The notes: generated from the letters alone by a model not told the origin. A DNA stretch of 64,000 nucleotides from Gp1-AA145 sp963757135 (GCA_963757135.1 CAVWQE010000004.1:930001-994000); one strand, 5' to 3'. Positions 28,995-38,014 are shown, counted from the first letter of the stretch. Translations and numbers: made by a program.

Positions 28995-29988
28995 ATGCAA
29001 TTCCGCGAATTAGGTCGCAGTGGTCTCAAAGTTTCTGCGCTTGGCCTTGGCTGCATGGGCATGTCGGAGTTCTACGGACCCGGTGACGAAGCTGAATCCA
29101 TTGCCACCATTCAGCGCGCTCTCGAACTGGGCTGTAATTTCCTCGACACTGCCGACGTTTATGGCCCGTTCAAAAATGAAGAACTGGTCGGACGCGCGCT
29201 GCGTGGTAAACGCGGCCAGGCGATCGTCGCGACGAAGTTCGGCATCGTTCGCGATTCCTAATAACCCCAAGGCGCGCGGGGTGAGCGGCAAACCCGATTA
29301 CATTCGCAAATCAATAGACGGAAGCTTGAAACGTCTGGGCATGGACTATGTGGACCTCTATTACCAGCACCGTGTCGATCCCAACACTCCGATTGAAGAA
29401 ACGGTCGGAGCGATGGCGGACCTGGTCAAGGAAGGCAAGATTCGCCACATAGGCCTCTCGGAGGCGAGCCCGAAGACCCTCCGGCGGGCCGTAAAAATCC
29501 ACAAGATCACCGCGCTGCAGACTGAATATTCGCTGTGGTCGCGCGACCCCGAAGATGAAATTCTTCCCACCTGCCGCGAACTTGGGATTGGTTTCGTCGC
29601 TTACAGCCCCCTGGGCCGCGGTTTTCTGACCGGCCAGATCAAGCACTTCGAGGACTTCGCGCCTGATGATTTCCGTCGCGGCGTCTCGCGGTTTCAAGGC
29701 GAGAATTTTCAGAAGAATGTCGATCTGGTGGGAAGAGTCGAAGAAATCGCGCGAGAGAAAAATTGCACCCCGTCGCAACTTGCTCTGGCATGGGTCTTGG
29801 CGCAGGGCGATGACATCGTACCCATCCCCGGCACTCGCCGCCGGAGTCGGCTGGAAGAAAACGTCAAGTCGCTCGATGTGCACTTGACCGAACCCGACTT
29901 GCAGCGGATCGAGAAGACCTTCCCGCGCGGAGTTGCTGCCGGCCAGCGCTATTCGGAGCAGATGATGCAGTTGATCGACGCGGGCTGA
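28995..29988 (+). pseudogene. Aldo/keto reductase interrupted by a one-base frameshift
   Basis: The first 87 codons from ATG 28995 read RELGRSGLKVSALGLGCMGM, GCNFLDTADVYGP and IVATKFGIVRDS before TAA 29259-29261. The remaining barrel continues in another frame: NNPKARGVSGKPDYIRKSID, LYYQHRVDPNTPIEE, VAYSPLGRGFLTGQ, IPGTRRRSRLEENVKSLD. Removing one T of the pair at 29255-29256 would restore RDPNNPKARG and a full AKR of about 330 residues with the Asp-Tyr-Lys-His tetrad. This is either a recent inactivating insertion or a sequencing/assembly error. A purine-rich ribosome site (TAGGAGA) precedes the ATG. Confidence 0.9.
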
Positions 29989-30010
29989 TCTCTGGTCGCT
30001 TAATCGGCGA

Positions 30011-30040
30011 GGGGCGGCCGATATTGGCCGCCCCTTCGGG
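30011..30040. terminator. Hairpin between convergent genes
   Basis: GGGGCGGCC (30011-30019) pairs with GGCCGCCCC (30026-30034) over a 6-base loop and is followed by TTCGGGTTT. The T tract is weak. It probably ends transcription from the AKR gene and possibly from the opposite strand. Confidence 0.55.
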
Positions 30041-30055
30041 TTTGCAGACTGCGGA

Positions 30056-31003
30056 TTATTGCTCAGGCGAAGCGGGATGAGCGAACCTGATAGTGACTGG
30101 CCCGGCCTTTTCCTCCACAAGCTTGTAGTCAGCCGGCACGCTAAATAATGATGCGTCCGGCTCTGCCGTATTCACGTTGGTAAATTGAGTCTTCAGCTCT
30201 CCCGCCCATGGATCACTGTGCTTGGTCATAACAGTTATCTTCAATTCAGGCGAGAACCAGCGTTCCGAGGTTACTGTGATGGGCTGTTCGTTGCCCATTT
30301 TGCCGGCGGGAATTGTGGTTGTGATGCGAGTGCCGGTGGCGTGAATACCGTCAATCGTTTGATCTCCGAGATTTTCTGTAACAGGCGTTGGCCCATCCTC
30401 GTGGTCCCCTTTGCTGACGAATACCTGCTTGAAAAAAATATCTGGACCTGGGGCAGCTAGGCCTGGGCCACCTGGGCCCGGGCCACCTTCGGTGTGATAG
30501 ACCATCACGCGTTCGCCTTTTTCAAACGCGGCATTAGCGCCTGCCTCGCCCCCGATTGCGCCTGGCTTCAACAGCGGCGCAGCCATCTTGTGCGCCGTCT
30601 TGCTTTCAGAGTTGAGGATATAGTGAGCCCCGGCGACGGGATCGAAGATTGTGATCAGTTTTCCGGTTGGCTTTTGCGTAGCTGCGCCCAACAGGTTAAT
30701 TCCCGCTTCGCGGCGTGTGCGGCCTTCACTGTCCCTGCACAACGTGGATGCGTCGGTAGTATGAATGCGATTGCCATCGGCAAATATCTGCGTGTGCTCA
30801 GTGGTGATGGAAGCGCAAAAGGGAGCGCCTTTCACCGGAGCGGCATCCAGGGCGTCCACTGACGGACCCATCATGGCGCCTTTGGTTACTGGAGCCGCCG
30901 CTCCGCCGCCATCAAACACTGGCGCAGAGTCCGGGGCCTGAGCTGCAGCCGTAGCGGCGAGTGCAGCGTTTACGACGAATACAAGAGCCATTGTTTTTGA
31001 CAT
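30056..31003 (-). CDS. Secreted protein, third gene of an ECF sigma operon
   Basis: The protein has 315 residues from the ATG at 31003, which has GGAGG upstream. It has a signal peptide (ALVFVVNAALAATAAAQ). The mature part includes TTEHTQIFADGNRIHTTDAS, LITIFDPVAGAHYILN, a Gly/Pro-rich linker and ERWFSPELKITVMTKHSDPW. Exported beta-rich proteins with this pattern follow sigma/anti-sigma genes in Acidobacteriota, but their function is unknown. It is 34 bases downstream of the anti-sigma gene. Confidence 0.8.
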   Translation of the reverse strand: MSKTMALVFVVNAALAATAAAQAPDSAPVFDGGGAAAPVTKGAMMGPSVDALDAAPVKGAPFCASITTEHTQIFADGNRIHTTDASTLCRDSEGRTRREAGINLLGAATQKPTGKLITIFDPVAGAHYILNSESKTAHKMAAPLLKPGAIGGEAGANAAFEKGERVMVYHTEGGPGPGGPGLAAPGPDIFFKQVFVSKGDHEDGPTPVTENLGDQTIDGIHATGTRITTTIPAGKMGNEQPITVTSERWFSPELKITVMTKHSDPWAGELKTQFTNVNTAEPDASLFSVPADYKLVEEKAGPVTIRFAHPASPEQ

Positions 31004-31037
31004 GACGCGTTTCCTCCAAAAGGTCGGGCTTTGATCT

Positions 31038-31766
31038 TTAGCGCACAATGCGGATGCCTCGAGCAATTCCGTCCGCACCCACGAGCACGTCGGCAGAAAC
31101 GACACTGCCGCTTTGTGGCGCGGCCGCTATAAGCCCTGCATCCGAGGGCTGAAGTTCAATCCGGAGAACATCCATCGCTCCGCCGCAACTGAGCTCATCG
31201 CAATACATCAGGCTTCTGAATCCTTCAGGTACAGGATTGTTCATACTCGCCGATGAAACGGCGGCCTGCGTTTGCTTTGATGGATCGTTTCTTCCTTTTT
31301 CGCCGCCTGACTTCTGCGGAATAGGAATCATTTGAGCGGTGTCTAACCGCGTTGATGAGATAGCGGGCGACGGTATTGCCGGCTGAATAACGACGTCAGG
31401 CTGTTTTCGCGGCCAGAGGAGAATCGTGACCAGCGCCATTGCAGCCGCAAGCCCAAAGACCCAACGAAGCGATGACCTTGACCGAGGCTTGGGTGCTATC
31501 GCAAGCGCTGCTGATACGCGAAGTCCGGCAACTTGTTTGCGGTAGTTTGTCAGAGCTATTTCATCGAGAGCGGCAGATGGCGAGGGGCCCGATTCCCGCA
31601 GAAGAGCCAAACTGGCAAGCAGGTCCTTTTGTCCCTCTATGAATCGGCTGCACTTCGGACATTCAGCAATATGTTCAGTCAGGCCAGGCTTGGCAGAGGG
31701 ATCCGCACTCATCAGCGAAATGTTTTCGAAGCACGATTTGAGTTCCTTGCAATTCATATAAGACAT
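31038..31766 (-). CDS. Zinc-finger anti-sigma factor, membrane-anchored
   Basis: The protein has 242 residues. The N-terminal H-x3-C-x2-C (HIAECPKC) is the ZAS anti-sigma signature. A single membrane helix (WVFGLAAAMALVTILLW) follows near residue 110, then a periplasmic part that includes MYCDELSCGGAMDVLRIEL. It would hold the ECF sigma factor encoded just upstream inactive at the membrane. Its start codon lies within the last codons of the sigma gene, a sign of coupled synthesis; ATG 31757 is an alternative start. Confidence 0.88.
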   Translation of the reverse strand: MSYMNCKELKSCFENISLMSADPSAKPGLTEHIAECPKCSRFIEGQKDLLASLALLRESGPSPSAALDEIALTNYRKQVAGLRVSAALAIAPKPRSRSSLRWVFGLAAAMALVTILLWPRKQPDVVIQPAIPSPAISSTRLDTAQMIPIPQKSGGEKGRNDPSKQTQAAVSSASMNNPVPEGFRSLMYCDELSCGGAMDVLRIELQPSDAGLIAAAPQSGSVVSADVLVGADGIARGIRIVR

Positions 31767-32380
31767 CCTTCGGTGCCGGTGGCCCGAATGTCAGACTCGG
31801 CTGCTCTCACCGGCTTCAGTTTCTTCGCCAGCAGAGCATGGGCGCGATTTAGACGCGAACGGACCGTGCCCACTGGACAGGATAGGCGTGTTGCAGCTTC
31901 GGCATAGGAAAATTCACACAAGTTACAGAGGATGACCACCTGGGCGTAGTGGTCGGGAAGTGAAGCGACTGCGGCACGCACCTGTTCAACGGCTTGGTCA
32001 CGGATGACTCCTCTCTGCAGTCCCATCGGTTCAACAACTAAACTGGCGACCAGGCGTTCGACTGCCTCGTCGTTTGGCAAGGCTTGGTATGCGCGCTCAC
32101 GCCGCCGCACGCGCCGAACCAGGTTGCGGGCAATCCCGAAGGCGAACGCGCCCACATCGCCTCGCTCCTGACGGTAGCTGCTCCCCTCCTTAAGCAACGA
32201 CATAAATACCTCTTGCGTAACTTCTTCCGCGGCAGTAGTGGAATTCGTCATGTAGAACGCATACCGGAAAATACCGCCCTTCAGTTTCTCGTAGAGCAAC
32301 ATGAAGGCGCTTTCTTCTCCAGCTAGTGCCAGGCTCAGGAGTTCGCCGTCAGACCGAGTTTCGTACGTATTGGGATCCAT
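31754..32380 (-). CDS. ECF-type RNA polymerase sigma factor
   Basis: The protein has 208 residues. Region 2 contains AFMLLYEKLKGGIFRYAFYM and AAEEVTQEVFMSLLKE; region 4 contains SLPDHYAQVVILCNLCEFSY and the helix-turn-helix ATRLSCPVGTVRSRLNRAH. There is no region 1 or 3, as in group 4 sigma factors. It overlaps the anti-sigma gene, so the pair forms a regulated unit that probably drives its own operon (autoregulation is inferred). Confidence 0.93.
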   Translation of the reverse strand: MDPNTYETRSDGELLSLALAGEESAFMLLYEKLKGGIFRYAFYMTNSTTAAEEVTQEVFMSLLKEGSSYRQERGDVGAFAFGIARNLVRRVRRRERAYQALPNDEAVERLVASLVVEPMGLQRGVIRDQAVEQVRAAVASLPDHYAQVVILCNLCEFSYAEAATRLSCPVGTVRSRLNRAHALLAKKLKPVRAAESDIRATGTEGCLI

Positions 32381-32553
32381 TATGCTCAGTAGTTCGACGT
32401 TTCAGCTGTCACTCTGTCTTCGCGCAAGCTTAGAGAATAGTTCCAGGAATTTTCAAGCAGCAGTTTCGCCCGGTGCGCCAACTGGATACAGGAGCGGGCA
32501 CATCTCGATGGCGACGGACTAGGCCTGCAAAACCGCCAAACCTCGCTTCCCGC

Positions 32554-32581
32554 TTGCATTTCGCAGGCTTCTACTGATAAT
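32554..32581 (+). promoter_or_regulatory. Probable housekeeping promoter for the cupredoxin gene
   Basis: TTGCAT (32554-32559), a 16-base spacer and GATAAT (32576-32581) fit a sigma-70 promoter about 70 bases before the ATG at 32652. Confidence 0.55.
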
Positions 32582-32651
32582 GTTCGTGCCTATCCTCTGG
32601 GGCTTCTCAAAGCTCTGGATTGAAGCGTGCGATTCAAAACGGAGAACAATC

Positions 32652-33611
32652 ATGAAGAAGCCTGGTTCTGGTCTGATCTTAGGTGCTTTTATTTTCTTGC
32701 TGGCGTTGACGCCGGCTTTGGGCGCGCAATGGCAGGCAAAGGTTGGCGCCAACACGAATGACAAAGGGCGTCAGGCGCTTGCCTTCCTGCCCAACGAAAT
32801 CTGGATCCATGAAGGCGACAGTATCACCTGGACCTTCGAAGTCGACGAAATTCACACAGTTACCTTCTTGACCGCAGCACAGCCCCGATTGCCATTTCCC
32901 GTGGGCTGCCCAGGATTTTCCGTTGGCAGCGCAATATTCGATGGATCTACCTGCGTGAGCACGCCTCCAATGGCCACGGGGCAAACATTTACTGTGATGT
33001 TCCCTACCGTGGGCAACTTCAAATTGACTTGCCTGGTGCACGAGGACATGACCGGTGTGGTGCATGTTCTGGCTAATTCAGCCCCGCTGCCTCATAACCA
33101 GACCTTCTACAACCAGCAGGCCGCGCAGCAGGCGCAAGACCTCCTGAACGCACCCGACCTTTCGGGAGCACACCGGCACTCGGCAAACGCGGTCGCGGTC
33201 GGAATCGGAAAGATTGTCGCTAACGGCGGTGGCCATGACACGGTTTCAGTCATGCGCTTCATCGAACCTGAACTGGTGATTCACGCCGGCACGACGGTTG
33301 AGTGGACGAACTTCGATCCGATTACACCGCACACCATCACCTTCGGCACCGAGCCCGCCAACCCCATTCCGCCCGCCGGGAATATTACCGTGGATGCTGA
33401 CGGCGCTTTACATGCGACCATCTCTTCGACTTCCGACAGCGTGCATTCGGGATTCATCATCTCGGCGCCGCAGGAGCGCATCGGGCTACCACAGGCCCCG
33501 CTGGGAACAACGCGCTTTCGGATCACATTTACAACGCCTGGAGTTTATCCATACATTTGCGCCTTGCACGATGACTTGGGCATGAAAGGCCGAATCATCG
33601 TTTTGCCTTAA
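32652..33611 (+). CDS. Secreted protein with two cupredoxin (plastocyanin-like) domains
   Basis: The protein has 319 residues; the ATG has GGAG upstream. A signal peptide (FIFLLALTPALGA) precedes two repeats of the blue-copper fold. Domain 1 has DEIHTVTFL and FKLTCLVHEDMTGVVHV; domain 2 has ITPHTITFG and YPYICALHDDLGMKGRIIVLP. Each contains the first His, then C-x2-H with a downstream Met (H-x2/5-M), so both can bind type 1 copper. A role in electron transfer or copper handling outside the cytoplasm is likely; partners are unknown. A strong terminator follows. Confidence 0.88.
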   Translation: MKKPGSGLILGAFIFLLALTPALGAQWQAKVGANTNDKGRQALAFLPNEIWIHEGDSITWTFEVDEIHTVTFLTAAQPRLPFPVGCPGFSVGSAIFDGSTCVSTPPMATGQTFTVMFPTVGNFKLTCLVHEDMTGVVHVLANSAPLPHNQTFYNQQAAQQAQDLLNAPDLSGAHRHSANAVAVGIGKIVANGGGHDTVSVMRFIEPELVIHAGTTVEWTNFDPITPHTITFGTEPANPIPPAGNITVDADGALHATISSTSDSVHSGFIISAPQERIGLPQAPLGTTRFRITFTTPGVYPYICALHDDLGMKGRIIVLP

Positions 33612-33631
33612 TCAATTCAGGTTTGGCAGTC

Positions 33632-33663
33632 AGGACGGCCTTTTCGGGCCGTCCTTATTTTTT
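33632..33663 (+). terminator. Rho-independent terminator after the cupredoxin gene
   Basis: AGGACGGCC (33632-33640) pairs perfectly with GGCCGTCCT (33647-33655) over TTTTCG and is followed by a T-rich tract. Confidence 0.9.
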
Positions 33664-34018
33664 ACAAAACACGACTACGCAATTCTGCTAGCGTCGCTGC
33701 GATCAAAATCGCGTGGTTTCACCGACGCGGATTGGAAGGAGTTTTTAATTTGGGAAGGAGTCTCTGACCGGCAGCGGCCTCGGCGATAAAGCCAAGACGG
33801 GAGTGCGCAAGCCGGCTATAGCGAAGTCCCGGAGTTCTATCACCAAGCTCAGTCTAGCGAACACAAGAGTTGCGCCACGAACAAAGACTAGTACCGGCAC
33901 CATCAAAGTTGGCAGCGGTTAGGGCTCTTTATTAGCTTCCGGACTGGGTCCGAAGTTGCGGCATTGTCGTCGTGCAAATAAATTCTTCTGGTCGTGCCGG
34001 GGCGGAGTACCTGAGAGG
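33664..34018. other. Intergenic stretch without a supported gene
   Basis: About 355 bases. A basic open frame of about 52 codons ending at TAG near 33919 (with KAKTGVRKPAIAKSRSS) has no convincing start codon or ribosome site, so I do not call it. Otherwise nothing is recognised. Confidence 0.5.
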
Positions 34019-34318
34019 CTAATCACCGAAAAATGGCGGCAATTTATCAGGAGGATTACCCCCATTGAAGTGATGTCTCAGGTGCCCGTTTGGATCCTCA
34101 ATCATCCCCTCATTGAGGAAGAACCACAAGTTTTGGTTTGCAAGTTGCGGGTCTTTCGTTGCTTGCAAAATCAAATCGGCTTGTATTCGCTGATGCGCCA
34201 GTTGTTCGGCGGTTCTGGTCTGGAGCACTGTCGCGATTATGTTCCCCATCAACGCAAGGGTCGCGGCAATCAAAGTTATGCAAATTGGACTGTTCCAGCC
34301 GTTGGCTTTGGTGCTCAT
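34019..34318 (-). CDS. Small single-helix membrane protein of unknown function
   Basis: The protein has 99 residues. An N-terminal helix (ICITLIAATLALMGNIIATV) anchors it; the soluble part has QRIQADLILQATKDPQLANQ and LWFFLNEGMIEDPNGHL. The pattern of a lipid anchor plus a short helical tail with FFxxxGxIxDPxG recurs in small hypothetical membrane proteins. A clear GGAGG lies upstream of the ATG, which supports this strand over the longer antisense frame at 33956-34360. Confidence 0.7.
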   Translation of the reverse strand: MSTKANGWNSPICITLIAATLALMGNIIATVLQTRTAEQLAHQRIQADLILQATKDPQLANQNLWFFLNEGMIEDPNGHLRHHFNGGNPPDKLPPFFGD

Positions 34319-34420
34319 AAGCCCTCCGATTGCGGATTCCAGTCCCGGTTATTCACATAATTCACTGACCGGTGCTCGATTGTGGCGGTGTTAGAATCCG
34401 TTTCGCACGATGAGGAGAGG

Positions 34421-34560
34421 GTGGTTCCGAAGCGCCCCGGTGCTCGTATCCTTCTGAGCTACGGAGCAGTGACGGTTTAGCGTTTGCCCTGGCAAGACTC
34501 GAACTTGCGGCCTCTGGGTAAGTTGCGCTCTCCAACCGGTCCCACCTTCTCCCAGTCTGC
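34421..34560 (-). pseudogene. tRNA-like remnants
   Basis: Reading the minus strand, 34560-34485 contains a D-arm-like GGTTGGAGAGCGC, a CAGAGG variable-loop-like piece and a good T-arm (GCAAG-TTCGAGT-CTTGC), but the acceptor ends do not pair and no clean anticodon stem forms. Farther on (about 34465-34421) GTAGCTCAGAAGGATACGAG matches a second tRNA 5' half without its 3' half. These look like decayed or recombined tRNA genes rather than functional ones. The rest of 34319-34740 shows no gene. Confidence 0.45.
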
Positions 34561-34799
34561 ATAATGCACGAACTCGCCCTGTGAATGTCCTGGAACGCCT
34601 TCGGAAAACATCAGAGAAATGATATTTTTTCGGAATAGTGTTTGCTTGCACTATGAAAGGGGCGGTCCCTCAGCCTCGCTCCCAGCGTGGTTTTAGCCCT
34701 CTCCTAATCGAATAAAAAACGAACGACCTGTGCGAAAACTGTGGACGAGAGGAGTTGTTTGTGGAAACTCAAGGAAGAAACGAAAATAAAACGCAGGCC

Positions 34800-34830
34800 A
34801 AAAACAAAAAGGGCGGCCAGTTGGCCGCCC
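34800..34830 (-). terminator. Rho-independent terminator of ftsH
   Basis: GGGCGGCCA pairs with TGGCCGCCC (34811-34830); on the minus strand the stem is followed by TTTTTGTTTT, 24 bases past the ftsH stop. Confidence 0.88.
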
Positions 34831-34854
34831 TATATTTCTGAAATGTCGAGCTCT

Positions 34855-36756
34855 CTACGCTGGCGCTGGACGCTCTCCGCCTTTCAGTCCCGGACGTCCC
34901 GGCTCAGGCTTCAGAACCTGCTGCACTCCATTGTCGTCAGACCGCGGCGGAGGAACGATCTTCGGCAATTCCTTGCCGTCGATCAGCAGCTTGATTTCGT
35001 TGGCGTCGAGCACTTCGCGCTCCAGCAGCGCCAAAGCAATCCGAACCAGGGTATCGTGATTCGCCCCCAGAATGCCTTTGGCAGTTTCGTATCCCTTGCC
35101 GATAAGCCGCTTCACTTCATCGTCAATCTTGATGGCAGTGGCCTCGCTGTAGTCGCGATGTTGGCTGATCTCGCGGCCCAGGAATATCTGCTCTTCTTTC
35201 TTGCCGAAAGTCAGCGGGCCCAGATCGCTCATGCCGAACTCGCAGACCATCTTGCGGGCAAGTTCGGTCGCGCGTTCAATGTCATTGCCCGCGCCGGTGC
35301 TCATCTGGTTCAGGAAGATTTCCTCCGCCAAGCGCCCACCCATCATGATCGCGATTTCAGTCTCGAGATATTCTTTGGTGTAGTTGTGCTTGTCGTCAAT
35401 CGGAAGCTGCATAGTCACGCCCAGCGCCATTCCGCGAGGAATGATTGTGACCTTGTGCAACGGATCGGAGTTCGGCAGCTTCGCGGCGACCAGCGCATGT
35501 CCGGCTTCGTGATAGGCCGTAACTTTCTTTTCCTCGTCCGAGAGCAACAGCGACTTGCGCTCGACGCCCATCAGCACTTTATCTTTGGCCAATTCAAAGT
35601 CGTACATCAGCACTGCTTTGCGATTTTGCCGCGCGGCTGCCAATGCAGCTTCATTGACCATGTTGGCCAGGTCAGCGCCGGAGAAACCCGGTGTGCCGCG
35701 TCCCAGCACGAAAAGGTCAACGTCGTCCGCCAAAGGAATTTTGCGGGTGTGAACACGAAGAATCTCTTCACGTCCGCGAACATCGGGACGGTTGACAACA
35801 ACGCGACGGTCGAAACGTCCCGGCCGCAGCAGCGCCGGATCAAGCACGTCGGGACGGTTTGTAGCTGCCATCAAGATGACGCCTTCGTTCGATTCGAAGC
35901 CGTCCATTTCGACCAGCAACTGATTCAAAGTCTGCTCGCGCTCGTCGTGTCCGCCGCCCAGCCCAGCGCCGCGGTGACGGCCGACCGCATCAATTTCGTC
36001 GATGAAGATGATGCAGGGGGCATTCTTCTTCCCCTGCTCGAACAGATCGCGCACCCGGCTTGCGCCCACGCCGACGAACATCTCCACGAAGTCTGAACCC
36101 GAGATCGAGAAGAACGGAACGTTGGCTTCGCCGGCAACCGCTCTGGCCAGCAAAGTTTTACCTGTTCCTGGAGGCCCGACCAGCAGCACGCCTTTCGGAA
36201 TGCGTCCGCCTAGTTTCTGGAATTTTTGCGCTTCGCGCAGGAACTCGATGATTTCGCGCAGCTCTTCCTTGGCTTCATCCACGCCGGCAACGTCTTTGAA
36301 CGTTACCTTCTTCTGCTGCATGGAGAGCAGGCGCGCGCGGCTCTTGCCGAACGACAATGCCTTATTCCCGCCAGTCTGCATCTGGCGGATCATGAAATAC
36401 CAGAGCGCGGCCAGCAGAGCCAGCGGAGCCAGGTTCACCAGCCAGCTCCAGCTTCCGCTGCTGACGTCCTTCACTGTGAAGTTCACGCCCTTTTCGCGGA
36501 ACTCCTTATACATATCGGGATAATTGGCGGGAACGCTGGTGTGGAAGCTCTGGCCGTTGGCTTCCTTGCCGGTGGCTTCCAAGCCGTTAATCGTGACTTC
36601 TTTGACGTTACCCTGATCAACTTCCGTCAAAAACTGGGCCGAACTGAGCTCAATAACTTTTTGGCCAGAGTTGGCGTTTTTCACCACTTGCCACAACACC
36701 AGGGCAGACCCGAGAATAACTGCCCAGAATAGAACCGTTTTTAAGGTTGAATTCAC
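34855..36756 (-). CDS. ftsH: ATP-dependent zinc metalloprotease FtsH
   Basis: The membrane-anchored AAA+ protease degrades misfolded membrane and regulatory proteins. It has 633 residues and the full domain order: helix 1 (VLFWAVILGSALVLWQVV), periplasmic domain, helix 2 (WLVNLAPLALLAALWYFMI), AAA module with Walker A GPPGTGKT, Walker B IIFIDEID, the SRH arginines and RPGRFDRRV, then the zinc site HEAGH. The C terminus is Pro/Gly-rich. The start is GTG with AGGAG 9 bases upstream. It stands alone, with its own terminator. Confidence 0.97.
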   Translation of the reverse strand: MNSTLKTVLFWAVILGSALVLWQVVKNANSGQKVIELSSAQFLTEVDQGNVKEVTINGLEATGKEANGQSFHTSVPANYPDMYKEFREKGVNFTVKDVSSGSWSWLVNLAPLALLAALWYFMIRQMQTGGNKALSFGKSRARLLSMQQKKVTFKDVAGVDEAKEELREIIEFLREAQKFQKLGGRIPKGVLLVGPPGTGKTLLARAVAGEANVPFFSISGSDFVEMFVGVGASRVRDLFEQGKKNAPCIIFIDEIDAVGRHRGAGLGGGHDEREQTLNQLLVEMDGFESNEGVILMAATNRPDVLDPALLRPGRFDRRVVVNRPDVRGREEILRVHTRKIPLADDVDLFVLGRGTPGFSGADLANMVNEAALAAARQNRKAVLMYDFELAKDKVLMGVERKSLLLSDEEKKVTAYHEAGHALVAAKLPNSDPLHKVTIIPRGMALGVTMQLPIDDKHNYTKEYLETEIAIMMGGRLAEEIFLNQMSTGAGNDIERATELARKMVCEFGMSDLGPLTFGKKEEQIFLGREISQHRDYSEATAIKIDDEVKRLIGKGYETAKGILGANHDTLVRIALALLEREVLDANEIKLLIDGKELPKIVPPPRSDDNGVQQVLKPEPGRPGLKGGERPAPA

Positions 36757-37065
36757 TGAAAGAGACTCCTGAAAAAAGGACGCCTTGTGGTCCGCTCCGA
36801 ATCACCAACTGACCGGGTGCCCGAAGCCCCGCGTGAGCATGACATCCTTATATCTTAGATGCTGGCCGCGGGATTTTGATCGACAAAATGCCCTGAGTCA
36901 TTCTACCTCGCATTGCGAAGAAATGCGGTGGCCGCTTTGGATGACTTAGGTCACGGGAGGGCAGAGGAAATGACCGGTTTGGGGACGCTGCCGGGGGCCG
37001 GCAACTTCATGTGCAGCAGTCACACGGGCGACTGCGATTGTGTCCTCCAAATTTCGGGTGGGGCT
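36757..37065. other. Intergenic region upstream of ftsH
   Basis: About 310 bases expected to carry the ftsH promoter. On the minus strand an AT-rich AAGATATAAGG lies near 36860-36848, but no well-spaced -35/-10 pair could be fixed. A 68-codon open frame on the plus strand (36913-37119) runs into the gvpL/F terminator and is not supported. Confidence 0.4.
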
Positions 37066-37095
37066 AAAACGAAAAGCCGGAGCGCCTGCTCCGGC
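37066..37095 (-). terminator. Rho-independent terminator of the GvpL/F gene
   Basis: GCCGGAGC (37076-37083) pairs with GCTCCGGC (37088-37095); on the minus strand the stem is followed by TTTTCGTTTT. It lies about 25 bases past the GvpL/F stop. Confidence 0.85.
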
Positions 37096-37120
37096 TTCTT
37101 TCGTGGCTTTGCTATGTGAT

Positions 37121-37852
37121 TTAAGCTACCGTGCGCAATTTCCCGGGCAAAAAATGATACGGCGGCCAGGGGCCGCTGACCGAGATTTCGCAGTTCTTCA
37201 GCTGCTTGGCTGCGCTCGAATAGCGGTTCTGATATTTCTCGATGGATTTGGTATCAATCAGGTGGGCGATGTCGATGAGCATTCCATCGGCTTCAACGCG
37301 CTTGCAGCTGATTTCCTCTTCGAGGGGATTGAACAACCGATGGACCTGCACGGAGAGCGCTCTGGCTTTGGTCTGGCGCTCGCGGTCGTTCATGGCCTTT
37401 TCCCGGAGCTTTGACAAGTACTCGCCGCCAACGGTGTCGGGAATCTGAACGTCGCGCAGTTCGCGCAGCGCGCCATCCCGAACAATCAGCTTGACGTGCA
37501 TTTCAGCTTTGCCCTTGAGCCGGGCAACGCTTTCGCCGAAGGCCCGGCGATTGGCGCGAACCGCATGTTTCAGCGATTCATCGCTGTCAAAGATCGTTCC
37601 AAAACGGAACGGCAGCACCGTTCCCTGACGGAAACAGACGCTGACCACCCGCGCGTGCTCGAGAACTTGTTTTTCGTCAAGGCTGGTGGTCGCGCGGTCA
37701 AATTCACTGACGATGACCGCAAATTCCCCGCTCGGATATCCGAGCACTGTGGCCCCACTTACTCCCTGAATGCCGTCAAGGATGAAAGGACGCCGTGTAC
37801 GTGTTCCATTAGTGAGGTGATGCTCGGTAAGACAGTACGCGTACCATGACAT
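37121..37852 (-). CDS. Orphan GvpL/GvpF-family protein
   Basis: The protein has 243 residues from the ATG at 37852. The family pattern is clear: an N-terminal ferredoxin-like part with FAVIVSEFD and VVSVCFRQGTVLPFRFGTIF, a middle EMHVKLIVRD, a helical stretch and the C-terminal GPWPPYHF. GvpL/F proteins are minor components or assembly factors of gas vesicles. No gvpA or other gas-vesicle gene is in the window, so this is either a stand-alone relative with another role or part of a split locus. Confidence 0.88.
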   Translation of the reverse strand: MSWYAYCLTEHHLTNGTRTRRPFILDGIQGVSGATVLGYPSGEFAVIVSEFDRATTSLDEKQVLEHARVVSVCFRQGTVLPFRFGTIFDSDESLKHAVRANRRAFGESVARLKGKAEMHVKLIVRDGALRELRDVQIPDTVGGEYLSKLREKAMNDRERQTKARALSVQVHRLFNPLEEEISCKRVEADGMLIDIAHLIDTKSIEKYQNRYSSAAKQLKNCEISVSGPWPPYHFLPGKLRTVA

Positions 37853-38014
37853 AACAAGTCTCTCCAAAGCCGGTCAGAGGCGGGCCGCAAGCCTCAGATT
37901 TGAGACAACGTTGTTAGTTCAGAACCCTAGGAAGAAAAGGCAGCTTTACGGCAAGTGCGGATATCAAAAGCCGCATCCAGCCTCATCTTACGCTGGGGGA
38001 ATCAAGAAATGCAA

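Noticed and set aside
33760..33921. Basic 52-codon open frame after the cupredoxin terminator
   Set aside because: No usable start codon or ribosome site; kept only as a note in the intergenic entry.
33956..34360. 134-codon plus-strand frame
   Set aside because: Antisense to the small membrane gene at 34019-34318, which has a strong ribosome site and a coherent membrane-protein pattern.
34741..36096. 451-codon plus-strand frame opposite ftsH
   Set aside because: Shadow of ftsH; the minus-strand product has every FtsH motif.
36913..37119. 68-codon frame between ftsH and the GvpL/F gene
   Set aside because: It ends inside the terminator hairpin of the GvpL/F gene and has no family pattern.
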